Positions 37,907-45,379 of a stretch of 64,000 nucleotides of DNA are shown in pieces. Position 1 is the first letter of the stretch. Each line of letters starts with the position of its first letter. The stretch lies in the NCBI RefSeq assembly GCF_000341105.1, contig NZ_ANBB01000024.1, positions 1 to 64,000 on the forward strand. The letters run 5' to 3'. The notes below the pieces were generated by a model. That model was not told the origin of the DNA. It did not search any database and was given only the letters and a program-made list of their open reading frames with translations. The translations under genes were made by a program, and so were the position numbers. Source of the stretch: Nocardiopsis potens DSM 45234. GTDB taxonomy: Bacteria; Actinomycetota; Actinomycetes; Streptosporangiales; Streptosporangiaceae.

Positions 37907-38027
37907 GAGACCGTCGGGTGTGCGGGTGGTCACCCGGCCGGGCCCCTAGGCTGGTGGGGGTTTTCCGCCCGCCACGGAGCCCCGGCCCTCCCTGACCCCC
38001 GCACCGCGGCGCTGCCTCATCGAGGGC

Positions 38028-38705
38028 TCAACGAGGTGGCGCTGTGCCGCGGGGCGCTACGGCGCTGCGGGCCGTGGCGGCCGGGCCCTCCAGTAGGGCG
38101 CGGGTGCACTCCCAGCCCTCCAGGCCGGGGTCGAGGCGGGCCGTGTCGGCGGGGGTGCGCAGCCGGTGCCAGCCGGGGACCAGGGCCAGTGCGGAGCGGG
38201 ACGGGCGTGCGGCGGTGAGCGCCGCCACCGCGTCCGGGGCGTCCAGTCCGATTCCGGAGGTCCAGGCCGGGGCGGGCAGCCGGGCGGCGAAGGCGGCGAG
38301 CCCGCCGCCGTCGGCCGGGCTCACCGCGGCCTCGGCCCGGCCCAGGGCGCGGAAGAGCTTGGCCATGAGCAGCGGCGGGAAGTCGGGGGCGTCGGCCGCC
38401 AGTACCGCGGCCAGCCCGGTGCCGCGCCGGTGCAGCTCCGCCAGGAGCGCGTCCAGCGCCGAGGGTCCGCCCAGCCTCAGCACCGGGGTTCCGGGCCAGG
38501 TCAGGCCGGCCGCGCGGGACTCCAGCAGGGCGGCCCGCCCCGGGTCGGGCGCCCAGACCGCCAGCGCCGCACCGCACCGCTCCAGCCCGGCGGCCACCTC
38601 GTAGGCGTCCTCGGTGAGCGCGTCGGCGAAGGCGCCCGGGGCGATCCCGGGAGGGGGCGCGGCCCCCGTCTCACCGGTCATGAGCACGGCGGCCGTCCTC
38701 TGCAC
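38028..38705 (-). CDS. Hypothetical protein with GT-A/DUF2064-like features
   Basis: A 225-residue protein, not firmly recognised. LAAVLAADAPDFPPLLMAKL followed by FRALGRAEAAVSPADGGGLA recalls the nucleotide-binding half of DUF2064/MobA-type GT-A fold transferases (ADAPxxPP, VxPADGGG), but the N-terminal signature loop of true transferases is missing. GTG at 38703-38705 is chosen for the GGAAGGGG upstream; ATG at 38681 is the alternative. Downstream of the YgjP-like metallopeptidase (gap 55 bp), same strand. Confidence 0.6.
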   Translation of the reverse strand: MQRTAAVLMTGETGAAPPPGIAPGAFADALTEDAYEVAAGLERCGAALAVWAPDPGRAALLESRAAGLTWPGTPVLRLGGPSALDALLAELHRRGTGLAAVLAADAPDFPPLLMAKLFRALGRAEAAVSPADGGGLAAFAARLPAPAWTSGIGLDAPDAVAALTAARPSRSALALVPGWHRLRTPADTARLDPGLEGWECTRALLEGPAATARSAVAPRGTAPPR

Positions 38706-38760
38706 CCGCGGGTCCCCTTCCTCTGCGTCCGCGTCCACTCCGTCCGGCCCGGCCGCCGGC

Positions 38761-39315
38761 TCAGTCGACGACGTCGTCCTCGTCCTCGCCGAGCGGGGCG
38801 GTCCCGTCGCCGGGGAGCCGGGAGGCGGCGCTGACCCCCTCAAGGTAGCCGCGGGCCCGCTCGGCCTTGGGGTAGCGGCGCACCATCGCCCAGAACTCCG
38901 GTCCGTGGTTGGGGATGATCAGGTGGACCAGTTCGTGCAGGAGGACGTAGTCCACCACCCAGGCGGGCATGCCGGACAGGCGCTTGGAGAGGCGGATGGC
39001 CCCGGTGTCGGGGGTGCACGAGCCCCAGCGCGTGTTCTGGTTGTCGACCCATCGGACGCTGGAGGGGCGGGCGAGGCCGCCGAGGTAGCGGTCGGCGAGT
39101 TCCACGGCGCGGTCGTGCAGTGCCGCGTCCCCCGGTCGGCGCCGCACGTCGCGCGCCTGGAGCCGACCCAGCATCCGGTCGACCCACTGCTCTTCTTCGG
39201 CGCGGGAGAACGTGGCTGGCACGAGGACGACCGTCTTGTCCCCGTCGCGGTAGGCGGAGACCGTCCGCCGCCGGCGGGGACTTCGGCGTACCTCGACTTC
39301 TGTGTTCTGAGGCAC
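38761..39315 (-). CDS. YgjP/M48-like zinc metallopeptidase
   Basis: A 184-residue protein with WGSCTPDTGAIRLSKRLSGM and VDYVLLHELVHLIIPNHGPE: the HELVH zinc motif plus the third ligand region (NHGPEFW) define the YgjP-like (DUF45) metallopeptidase family. The N-terminal SPRRRRTVSAYRDGDKTVV is typical. The GTG start lies six bases after TAACGT, a good -10 element, and no ribosome site is visible, so the mRNA is probably leaderless. The biological substrate is unknown. Confidence 0.87.
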   Translation of the reverse strand: MPQNTEVEVRRSPRRRRTVSAYRDGDKTVVLVPATFSRAEEEQWVDRMLGRLQARDVRRRPGDAALHDRAVELADRYLGGLARPSSVRWVDNQNTRWGSCTPDTGAIRLSKRLSGMPAWVVDYVLLHELVHLIIPNHGPEFWAMVRRYPKAERARGYLEGVSAASRLPGDGTAPLGEDEDDVVD

Positions 39316-39690
39316 AAAGCCACGTTATCCCACCGGTGCGACACTCCCCAGAGGCCGATCTCGCTTTTTGGCGATGAAGCACACCATTTCCCCGGCCGGA
39401 ACGGCCGCTCCCCGGGCCCGCTCCCCCGGGCGGCGGAGGTGAGCCCGTGCCCCGGCGCCCCCGGCGGTCCCGGGCGCCCCGCACCCGGCGGCGGATGCTG
39501 GCCGGATCCGGCCACCGGCCGGCGCGGCCCCGCTGGCCGGGGCCGCTCCCCCCGCCGAACGCCCGGGGAACGCGGCCCGGACGGCGGGTGTCCGCCCCTC
39601 CCCCGGGGGCTCCGGGACCGGCCGCCCCGGGAGGGCGACGGCCGCCGGAGGCGGCCGGAGGGCCCGGAAAGGCCGGAGGGCCCGGAAAGT
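39316..39690. other. Gene-free stretch with short tandem repeat
   Basis: No supportable gene. It contains two perfect tandem copies of the 18-mer GGCCGGAGGGCCCGGAAA (39653-39670, 39671-39688) and a partial third that runs into the terminator hairpin at 39691. The promoter of the metallopeptidase is at its left edge. Confidence 0.6.
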
Positions 39691-39727
39691 CCGGAGGGCC
39701 GGCGCCCGGCGGGCGCCGGCCCTCCGG
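39691..39727. terminator. Strong hairpin after whiB7-downstream gene
   Basis: Perfect 16-bp stem CCGGAGGGCCGGCGCC / GGCGCCGGCCCTCCGG with a 5-base loop, 17 bp after the stop of the 58-residue ORF on the minus strand. It probably terminates the whiB7 transcript. Confidence 0.65.
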
Positions 39728-39743
39728 ACCGGGGTTCAGGCCG

Positions 39744-39920
39744 TCAACACAGCCGCGACCACGCTATTTCCATGATCGCGCGCTCCTGGCGCTCGCGTTC
39801 GCGCAGCTCGGCGCGGAGCCGGCGGGCGGAGAGCCTGCGCCGCTCCCGATCGCCGGCCTCGGCGGATTCGGCGGTGCGGACGGGCTTGAGCAGTTCCAGC
39901 ATGGTGTGCATGTCCATCAT
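39744..39920 (-). CDS. 58-residue charged helical protein downstream of whiB7
   Basis: Not recognised. MMDMHTMLELLKPVRTAESA opens a 58-codon frame that continues with an Arg/Glu-rich amphipathic helix (GDRERRRLSARRLRAELRER) and ends EIAWSRLC. A GAGAGACACGCGAAGG stretch precedes the ATG pair. It lies 93 bp downstream of whiB7 and ends just before a strong hairpin, which supports it as the last gene of the whiB7 unit. It might be a WhiB7-coregulated small protein; the function is unknown. Confidence 0.55.
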   Translation of the reverse strand: MMDMHTMLELLKPVRTAESAEAGDRERRRLSARRLRAELRERERQERAIMEIAWSRLC

Positions 39921-40013
39921 TCCTTCGCGTGTCTCTCCGGTACCGGGCCCTTCACGTGTCCGCGCGGGCCGGGCGGGTTCTGCTTCTTCTTCTCGGGGCG
40001 GGTGCGGACCGGG

Positions 40014-40292
40014 TCAGGCCGCGACCGGGCGGGGGTGCTTGCGCGGGCGGCCGCGGGGCCGCTTGCGGGCCACGACCTTCCCGGCGACGAGCAGCTCACC
40101 GCCCCAGACGCCCCACGGCTCCCGGCGCTCCAGGGCGTCGGCCAGGCAGCTCTCCTTGAACGGGCAGCTCTGGCAGACGACCTTGGCCGCCTCGACATCG
40201 GCCGGGGCCTCGGCGAAGAAGAGGTCCGGCTCCCGACGGCAGGGAACCTCCTCCTCCGCGAGCCACGGGGTCTCCAGGACCGACGCGAGCAT
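40014..40292 (-). CDS. whiB7: WhiB7 antibiotic-resistance regulator
   Basis: A 92-residue WhiB protein. Iron-sulfur ligands are Cys18, Cys40, Cys43 and Cys49 (VVCQSCPFKESC), followed by the GVWGGE turn and, uniquely to WhiB7, a C-terminal AT-hook RPRGRPRKHPRP. WhiB7 binds the primary sigma factor and AT-rich DNA next to -35 elements and activates intrinsic resistance genes, including itself. ATG at 40290-40292 with GGGAGGAC upstream; an open frame to 40460 runs through a terminator hairpin and is not the start. A 580-base leader with its own ORF and terminator lies upstream. Confidence 0.93.
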   Translation of the reverse strand: MLASVLETPWLAEEEVPCRREPDLFFAEAPADVEAAKVVCQSCPFKESCLADALERREPWGVWGGELLVAGKVVARKRPRGRPRKHPRPVAA

Positions 40293-40429
40293 CGGTGTCC
40301 TCCCTGATTCGTTCGTCCTCGGCGTTACGACTCGGATCTTCGATCGGGGCCGGACTGATCGGACGCTCCACGAAGACCGGCCATGCCTCGGACGAGGCTG
40401 GAAACGGGCTTCTGCGGAGGAACGAGAAA

Positions 40430-40457
40430 GCCGCGGCCCCTCAGTGAGGGCCGCGGC
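40430..40457 (-). terminator. Terminator/attenuator in the whiB7 leader
   Basis: On the minus strand GCCGCGGCCCTC-ACT-GAGGGGCCGCGGC (one bulged base) followed by TTTCTCG. It stands 25 bases after the stop of the leader ORF and about 140 bases before whiB7. Known biology: mycobacterial and streptomycete whiB7 is controlled by ribosome-mediated attenuation; this hairpin fits that role. Confidence 0.75.
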
Positions 40458-40481
40458 CACGGGAGGTCGTCCCGGCTGGAG

Positions 40482-40802
40482 TTAAGCCGGTGCGCTCCGT
40501 GGACACACCCCCACCGCGCCCTTGGGGCGCTGGGTTTCTGCGTGTGCGAGCAGCTGAATCGGTCCGCTATCGGCGGTGTGCTCCGGCCGGCCCTCGCCAT
40601 AGCCGGCCTTCGAGCGGACGCCGCCGGACATACCGGTGGTGCTCTCATTGCCGGACGCATTGGCGAGGATCAGGGCGGCGGCGCTCAGGGCGCCGGCCTG
40701 GTCGCCGGTGGACACGCGAGCGCCGCGCTGGGTGCCCCACTCGCCGGAAACGAGCACGGCGAAGCGCACGGCGCTACCGAAATCGCTCTTCATCTCCGTC
40801 AT
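40482..40802 (-). CDS. 106-codon upstream ORF in whiB7 leader
   Basis: Begins MTEMKSDFGSAVRFAVLVSG with an AAGGAGGTG ribosome site and keeps a coding-like G/C third-position bias; it ends at a TAA 25 bases before the terminator hairpin. The product is not recognised. Two readings: (1) it is the regulatory upstream ORF, longer than those I know for whiB7; (2) it is an independent small gene with its own terminator and whiB7 has another promoter. The AT-rich WhiB7-type promoter upstream favours the first. Confidence 0.55.
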   Translation of the reverse strand: MTEMKSDFGSAVRFAVLVSGEWGTQRGARVSTGDQAGALSAAALILANASGNESTTGMSGGVRSKAGYGEGRPEHTADSGPIQLLAHAETQRPKGAVGVCPRSAPA

Positions 40803-40874
40803 CGGATTGGGACACCTCCTTCTGATCGGGCCTGCGGCTCTCGCCGCCTGCCTGCGCGGGCGCTGACGAAGTCA

Positions 40875-40913
40875 ACTGTAGAGTGGTCCGCCGAAAACCG
40901 GCAACCTATTTTT
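40875..40913 (-). promoter_or_regulatory. WhiB7-type autoregulated promoter
   Basis: On the minus strand AAAAATAGG is followed directly by TTGCCG (-35, 40899-40904), 18 bp, and TACAGT (-10, 40875-40880). Established knowledge: WhiB7 activates promoters with an AT-rich element just upstream of the -35 hexamer. The transcript would begin near 40868 and include the leader ORF. Confidence 0.65.
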
Positions 40914-40989
40914 GACCTGCGTTTTCGTCCGGACCCGGCCGGGATTTCCGGGAACCGCGGGCGGTCCGGGAACGTCAGGGGCCGGGACC

Positions 40990-41018
40990 GCGGCGCCGGC
41001 CTCGTCCGCCGGCGCCGC
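40990..41018. terminator. Hairpin downstream of acyl-CoA thioesterase
   Basis: Perfect 11-bp stem GCGGCGCCGGC / GCCGGCGCCGC, loop 7 bases, just after the tesB stop on the minus strand. Confidence 0.6.
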
Positions 41019-41027
41019 CCCTCGGCG

Positions 41028-41975
41028 TCACCCCTCGGCGGGGTCGCCGACCACCCGGATCAGCCCCTCCTGCACCACCGAGCAGACCAGGTCGCCGCCG
41101 CGGGTGTACACCAGGCCGCGGGCCAGCCCGCGGGCGCCCGAGGCGCTCGGCGTCTCCTGGGCGTAGAGCAGCCAGTCGTCGGCGCGGAACGGCCGGTGGA
41201 ACCACATGGCGTGGTCCAGGCTGGCCATCGAGATCCCGGCGAACGAGCGGCCGTGCCGGAGCAGCACGGTGTCCAGCAGGGTCATGTCCGAGGCGTAGGT
41301 CATCAGGCAGACGTGCAGCAGCGGGTCGTCCGGGAGCTCCCCGTCGACCTTGAGCCAGACCAGGTTCTCCGTGGTGCTCAGCGACGGGTCCCGCTCCACC
41401 TCGAAGGAGAGCGGGCCCACCGGGCGCAGCTCGATCGGGTGCCAGCCGGCGAACCGGGGCACCTTGCCGAAGGCGGCCTGCAGCCGCTCCCGCATGCCGG
41501 CCAGCTCCTCCGGGCCGGGCACCTCGGGCATGGCGATCCGGTGCTCCAGGCCGGGCTCGGCCTTGTGGAACGAGGCCGACAGGGTGAAGATCGCCCGGCC
41601 GTGCTGGACCGCGGTCACCCGGCGGGTGGTGAAGGAGCGGCCGTCGCGGACCCGGTCCACCTCGTAGACGATCGGCACCGAGGGGTCGCCGGGCCGGATG
41701 AAGTAGGCGTGCAGCGAGTGCACCCGGCGCTCGGCGGGCACGGTCCGCCCCGCCGCCACCAGGGCCTGGCCGGCCACCTGGCCGCCGAAGACCCGCTGCG
41801 GGCCGTCGTCCGGGCTGGAGCCGCGGAAGATGTCGTCCTCGATCCGCTCCAGGTCGAGGATGTCGAGCAGGGCGGCGAGGGTCTGCCTGCGGGCCGGGTC
41901 GGCCGGGGGCGCGCCGCCCGGCTCGGCGGGCGGTTCGGGCGCCGCGGTCGCGGTCCGGCGGTCGTCACTCGTCAT
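41028..41975 (-). CDS. Acyl-CoA thioesterase II (TesB family)
   Basis: A 315-residue double-hotdog thioesterase: VFGGQVAGQALVAAGRTVPA, SLHAYFIRPGDPSVPIVYEV, RDGRSFTTRRVTAVQHGRAI in the first half and AGISMASLDHAMWFHRPFRA (catalytic Asp in SLDHAMWFHR) in the second. It hydrolyses medium- or long-chain acyl-CoA. The ATG overlaps the end of uvrD2 by 11 bp and has GGGGGAG upstream, so it is coupled to the helicase gene, a pairing I do not see functionally explained. Confidence 0.88.
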   Translation of the reverse strand: MTSDDRRTATAAPEPPAEPGGAPPADPARRQTLAALLDILDLERIEDDIFRGSSPDDGPQRVFGGQVAGQALVAAGRTVPAERRVHSLHAYFIRPGDPSVPIVYEVDRVRDGRSFTTRRVTAVQHGRAIFTLSASFHKAEPGLEHRIAMPEVPGPEELAGMRERLQAAFGKVPRFAGWHPIELRPVGPLSFEVERDPSLSTTENLVWLKVDGELPDDPLLHVCLMTYASDMTLLDTVLLRHGRSFAGISMASLDHAMWFHRPFRADDWLLYAQETPSASGARGLARGLVYTRGGDLVCSVVQEGLIRVVGDPAEG

Positions 41976-44151
41976 CCGGCTCCCCCACTCCGTCCGGTGC
42001 CGGGGGCTCCTCCCCCGCGCACAGGGCCAGCACGGCCTCACCGTAGCGGTCCAGCTTCACCGCGCCGACACCGGATATCCGGGACAGCTGCGCGGTGCTG
42101 CTCGGCACGTGCTCCGCGACGGCCTGCAGGGTGGCGTCGGTGAACACCACGTAGGCGGGGACCTTCTGCGCGGCCGCGGTGGTCCTGCGCCACTCCCGGA
42201 GCCGCTCCAGCAGCTCCTCGTCGTAGTCGGCGGGGCAGGTCAGGCAGCGGGCCAGCTTCCGCTCGGCGGCCTCGGTCAGGGTGTTCCCGCAGATCCGGCA
42301 GCGCACCGTCTTCGCCGAGCGGGACCGGTCCCGGCGGCCGGCCGCCAGCGACGGGGAGGCCGGGCGCAGGCCGTCCAGGAACCGGCTGGGCTTGCGGGTC
42401 CTGCGGCCGCCCGGGGAGCGCGCCAGCGACCAGGAGGCGGACAGGTACTCGCGGGCCCGGGTGACGCCCACGTAGAACAGCCGGCGCTCCTCCTCGACCT
42501 GCTCGTCGGTCTCGGCGTAGATGATCGGCATCATGCCCTCGGTGAGGCCGACCAGGAAGACCGCGTCCCACTCCAGGCCCTTGGCGGCGTGCAGCGAGGC
42601 GAGGGTGACGCCCTCCATCTCCGGCGCGTGCTCGGTGGCGACCCGGGCGTCCAGCTCCTCGGCGAAGTCGTCCAGGGTTGCGGTGTAGGGGCGGCCGCAG
42701 GCGCAGTTCTCGCCCAGCGGCGCGTTCTGCGGCCGGTCCGCGGCGCCCCCGCCGTCCAGGCCGCACTCGCCGCGGTGCCGCTCGGCCGCGATGTCGTCGG
42801 CGAGCTGGGCCAGCGCCGCCAGCGACTCCCAGCGCTCCCTGGCCTGGCGGCCCTCGGGGGCGGCCGCGGTCAGCCCGAGGGGGGCGAGCAGGTGCCGGAC
42901 CGTGCCGGTGATCGGGTCGGAGCCGCCGCCCTGGCGGGCGCCGCGCAGCGTGTGCACGGCCTGCTTGATCTCGGGGCGGTCGAAGAACCGGGTGGCGCCG
43001 CGGACGGTGAACGCGATCCCGGCGTCGGCCAGCGCCTGCTCGTAGGCGGCCGACTGGGAGTTGGTGCGGAACAGCACGGCGATCTCGCGGGCGGGGGTGC
43101 CGGTCTCGATCAGCGCGGCGATCCGGCGGGCCACCGAGGTGGCCTCGGCGGGCTCGTCGTCGTACTCGGTGTAGGACGGGTCGGGGCCGTCCGGCCGCTG
43201 CGCGACCAGCTCCAGGCCGGCCTCGGCGCCGCCGGCCGCCGGCCGGGCGCGGCGCAGCACCTCGTTGGCGACCCGCACCACCTGCGGGGTGGAGCGGTAG
43301 TCCCGGACCAGGCGGACCAGGGTGGCGTGCGGGTAGGCGGCGGCGAACCGGGTGAGGTAGGAGGGCGTCGCGCCGGCGAAGGAGTAGATGGTCTGGCTGG
43401 GGTCGCCGACCACGCACAGGTCGTCCCGGTCGCCGAGCCAGGCGTCCAGCAGCAGCTTCTGCAGCGGGTTGACGTCCTGGAACTCGTCGACGACGAAGTA
43501 GCGGTACTGGCTGCGGACCCGCTCGGCGATCTCCGGCCGCTCCAGCAGCATCGCGGCGGTCAGCTCCAGCATCGACTCGAAGTCGAGCAGGTTCCGCTCC
43601 CGGCGGATCTCCTCGTAGCCCTCGAAGACCCGGGCCACCTCGCCGGCCTGCATCGGCGGGGTGCGGCCCGCCTTGGCCACCGCCTTCTCGTACTCGGCCG
43701 GGCGGACCTGGGTGACCTTGGCCCACTCGATCTCGGAGGCGAGGTCGCGCAGCCCGGTGCGGTCGGCGTCGACCCCGCAGGCGTGCGCGGCGCGCGCCAC
43801 CGCCTGGATCTTGCTGTCGATCAGGGTGGGCTGGGGGCCGCCGACCGCCTGCGGCCAGAAGAAGGAGAGCTGGCGCAGGGCCGCCGCGTGGAAGGTGCGG
43901 GCCTGCACCCGGGGGGCGCCCAGGGCGCGGAGCCGGCCGCGCATCTCGCCGGCGGCGCGGGTGGTGAAGGTGACCGCGAGGATCTGCTGCTCGGCCGCCA
44001 CCCCCGAGGCGACCGCGTGCGCGATGCGGTGGGTGATCGCCCGGGTCTTGCCGGTTCCGGCGCCCGCGAGGATGCACACCGGCCCCCGCAGCGCGCGCGC
44101 CGCCTCCAGCTGCTCCGGGTCGAGCCCTTCCAGCACGCGGTCGGGGTCCAT
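41965..44151 (-). CDS. uvrD2: UvrD2-type superfamily 1 DNA helicase
   Basis: A 728-residue helicase: motif I GAGTGKTRAI, II VVDEFQDVNPLQKLLLDAWL, III GDPSQTIYSFAGA, IV LVRDYRSTPQVV, V TLASLHAAKGLEWDAVFLVG and VI RRLFYVGVTRAREYL. The C-terminal tetracysteine CRICGNTLTEAAERKLARC-LTC (CX2C-X14-CX2C) and an HRDC-like end (AEHVPSSTAQLSRISGVGAV) identify the actinobacterial UvrD2, a 3'-5' helicase essential in mycobacteria. ATG at 44149-44151 after GGAGG. Divergent from mycoredoxin, as in Mycobacterium. Confidence 0.92.
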   Translation of the reverse strand: MDPDRVLEGLDPEQLEAARALRGPVCILAGAGTGKTRAITHRIAHAVASGVAAEQQILAVTFTTRAAGEMRGRLRALGAPRVQARTFHAAALRQLSFFWPQAVGGPQPTLIDSKIQAVARAAHACGVDADRTGLRDLASEIEWAKVTQVRPAEYEKAVAKAGRTPPMQAGEVARVFEGYEEIRRERNLLDFESMLELTAAMLLERPEIAERVRSQYRYFVVDEFQDVNPLQKLLLDAWLGDRDDLCVVGDPSQTIYSFAGATPSYLTRFAAAYPHATLVRLVRDYRSTPQVVRVANEVLRRARPAAGGAEAGLELVAQRPDGPDPSYTEYDDEPAEATSVARRIAALIETGTPAREIAVLFRTNSQSAAYEQALADAGIAFTVRGATRFFDRPEIKQAVHTLRGARQGGGSDPITGTVRHLLAPLGLTAAAPEGRQARERWESLAALAQLADDIAAERHRGECGLDGGGAADRPQNAPLGENCACGRPYTATLDDFAEELDARVATEHAPEMEGVTLASLHAAKGLEWDAVFLVGLTEGMMPIIYAETDEQVEEERRLFYVGVTRAREYLSASWSLARSPGGRRTRKPSRFLDGLRPASPSLAAGRRDRSRSAKTVRCRICGNTLTEAAERKLARCLTCPADYDEELLERLREWRRTTAAAQKVPAYVVFTDATLQAVAEHVPSSTAQLSRISGVGAVKLDRYGEAVLALCAGEEPPAPDGVGEPDDE

Positions 44152-44405
44152 GCACGTCCTCCGTTTCCGTTCCTGCTTCTGCGGCCCGGGGCCGCCTCCG
44201 GCCACACCGTGCACCGGACCGCACACCGAGTCTCTCAAGTATCGGTGACCGGACCGCCGGATTCGGCGTGTTCGCACCGGTCCTGTGGACGGCCGCGGCC
44301 CGACCGGTCGGGCCGGAACCGGCCGCGCGCACCGCCCGCACCGGGCGGGACGGCGGGAACCAGGTCGCATCCGGCGGCGTCCCACGAGGTGACGGAGACC
44401 TCCCC

Positions 44406-44432
44406 GGGAAGCCGGGAGCGGTCCGGTGCGTT
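44406..44432 (+). promoter_or_regulatory. Candidate SigR-type promoter of mycoredoxin
   Basis: GGGAAG (44406-44411) - 18 bp - GTT (44430-44432) differs from the SigR/SigH consensus GGGAAT-N18-GTT by one base. It is about 80 bp upstream of the mycoredoxin ATG. The remainder of the 44152-44513 gap holds no supportable gene apart from a 21-codon frame (44452-44517) ending in an ATGA overlap with mycoredoxin. Confidence 0.5.
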
Positions 44433-44513
44433 GTCACTAGGCGGTGTTCTCATGGCACGCGAGCGGCGTGAGGCGTTCGCGACGGCCCGGACGATAAGGA
44501 GAGACGAGACCCG

Positions 44514-44774
44514 ATGACCACCCCCAGCGCCGCCCCGATCACGATGTACAGCACCCCGTGGTGCGGCTTCTGCAAGCGGCTGAAGAGCCAGCTCTCGCGC
44601 GAGGGCATCGCGATCGACGAGATCGACATCGAGCAGGACCCGGCGGCGGCCGAGTACGTGATGAAGGTCAACGGCGGGAACCAGACGGTCCCGACGGTTT
44701 TGTTCGGCGACGGGACCGCACTGACCAACCCGTCGCTCAAGCAGGTCAAGGAGAAGATCGCCGAGCTGTCGTAG
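44514..44774 (+). CDS. mrx1: Mycoredoxin (glutaredoxin-fold)
   Basis: An 86-residue thioredoxin-fold protein with active site CGFC (Cys17, Cys20), cis-Pro in QTVPTVLFGDGTAL and the GT.LTNPS loop. Actinobacterial mycoredoxin reduces mycothiol-protein mixed disulfides, with electrons from mycothiol and mycothione reductase. AAGGAGA precedes the ATG. A SigR-type promoter is predicted upstream, consistent with the sigR-rsrA locus at 8 kb. The order whiB7-uvrD2-mrx-nudC is conserved with mycobacteria. Confidence 0.9.
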   Translation: MTTPSAAPITMYSTPWCGFCKRLKSQLSREGIAIDEIDIEQDPAAAEYVMKVNGGNQTVPTVLFGDGTALTNPSLKQVKEKIAELS

Positions 44775-44813
44775 GTGCCCGCGCCGCCCGCACCCCGCGG
44801 GCGGCGCCGGCAC
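44775..44813 (+). terminator. Hairpin downstream of mycoredoxin
   Basis: Stem GTGCCCGCGCCGCCCGC / GCGGGCGGCGCCGGCAC with a short loop, starting at the mycoredoxin stop codon. No U-tract. Confidence 0.65.
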
Positions 44814-44863
44814 CTCGGCCCGCGCCCCGCACCGGGGCGCACGGGGCGACGGAGAAGTAGGGG

Positions 44864-45358
44864 ATGCACGTGGCAGCAGAGAGCACGATCCGAGACGGCG
44901 ACGGCGGCACGCCCGCCGCGGGCAGCATCATGCGGACGCCCGGAGGGTGGCGCGTGCACGGCGGCGAGGAGCTCCCGGACCTGCTCAACGCCATGGTCCT
45001 CGCCGATCTGCTGATGGCGGAGGAGGGCGGGGTCCCGGCGCCGGGCCCGGCCCCTTCGCGCGCCCCGGAGGACGCCTCCGAGGTGGAGCGGCTGCGCGCC
45101 ACGGTCGCGCAGCTGGAGCACGCCCTGCAGACGCGGATCGTCGTGGAGCAGGCCATCGGGGTCCTCGCCGAGCGGCACAGGCTCGCCCCGCGCAAGGCCT
45201 TCGAGCTGCTGCGCACGGCGGCCCGGTCGCGCGGCCGCAAGGTCGCCGACCTCTCCCGGGACGTCGTCGCCAGCTGCAGCAACCCGCTCACCGCGCTCCC
45301 CGGCGAACTCGCCGGGGAGAGCACCGCGGCGCAGAGCGCCCCTTCCCCCCGCGGCTGA
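44864..45358 (+). CDS. REC-less ANTAR-domain RNA-binding regulator
   Basis: A 164-residue protein. Residues about 70-90 form a coiled coil (SEVERLRATVAQLEHALQTR) leading into an ANTAR domain, RIVVEQAIGVLAERHRLAPR then KAFELLRTAARSRGRKVADL. ANTAR domains bind twin hexaloop RNA hairpins and prevent termination. There is no receiver or GAF domain; the first 60 residues (with GGWRVHGGEELPDLLNAMV) match nothing I know. Input may come from a partner. A PdtaS-type kinase is at the window start, but without REC no phosphotransfer to this protein is expected. Confidence 0.82.
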   Translation: MHVAAESTIRDGDGGTPAAGSIMRTPGGWRVHGGEELPDLLNAMVLADLLMAEEGGVPAPGPAPSRAPEDASEVERLRATVAQLEHALQTRIVVEQAIGVLAERHRLAPRKAFELLRTAARSRGRKVADLSRDVVASCSNPLTALPGELAGESTAAQSAPSPRG

Positions 45359-45375
45359 CCGCGGCGGGGAAGGGG
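45339..45375. terminator. Bidirectional terminator between ANTAR gene and nudC
   Basis: CCCCTTCCCCCCGCGG pairs with CCGCGGCGGGGAAGGGG (one bulge), the ANTAR stop TGA being in the loop. It lies between convergent stops. Confidence 0.65.
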
Positions 45376-45379
45376 GAGG

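Noticed and set aside
39653-39704. Short tandem repeat considered as a CRISPR-like array
   Set aside because: Only two perfect 18-bp units without spacers and no cas genes anywhere in the window.
40293-40460. N-terminal extension of WhiB7 to a start at 40460
   Set aside because: The extension would run through a terminator hairpin and has no ribosome site; the ATG at 40292 has one and gives the normal WhiB7 length.
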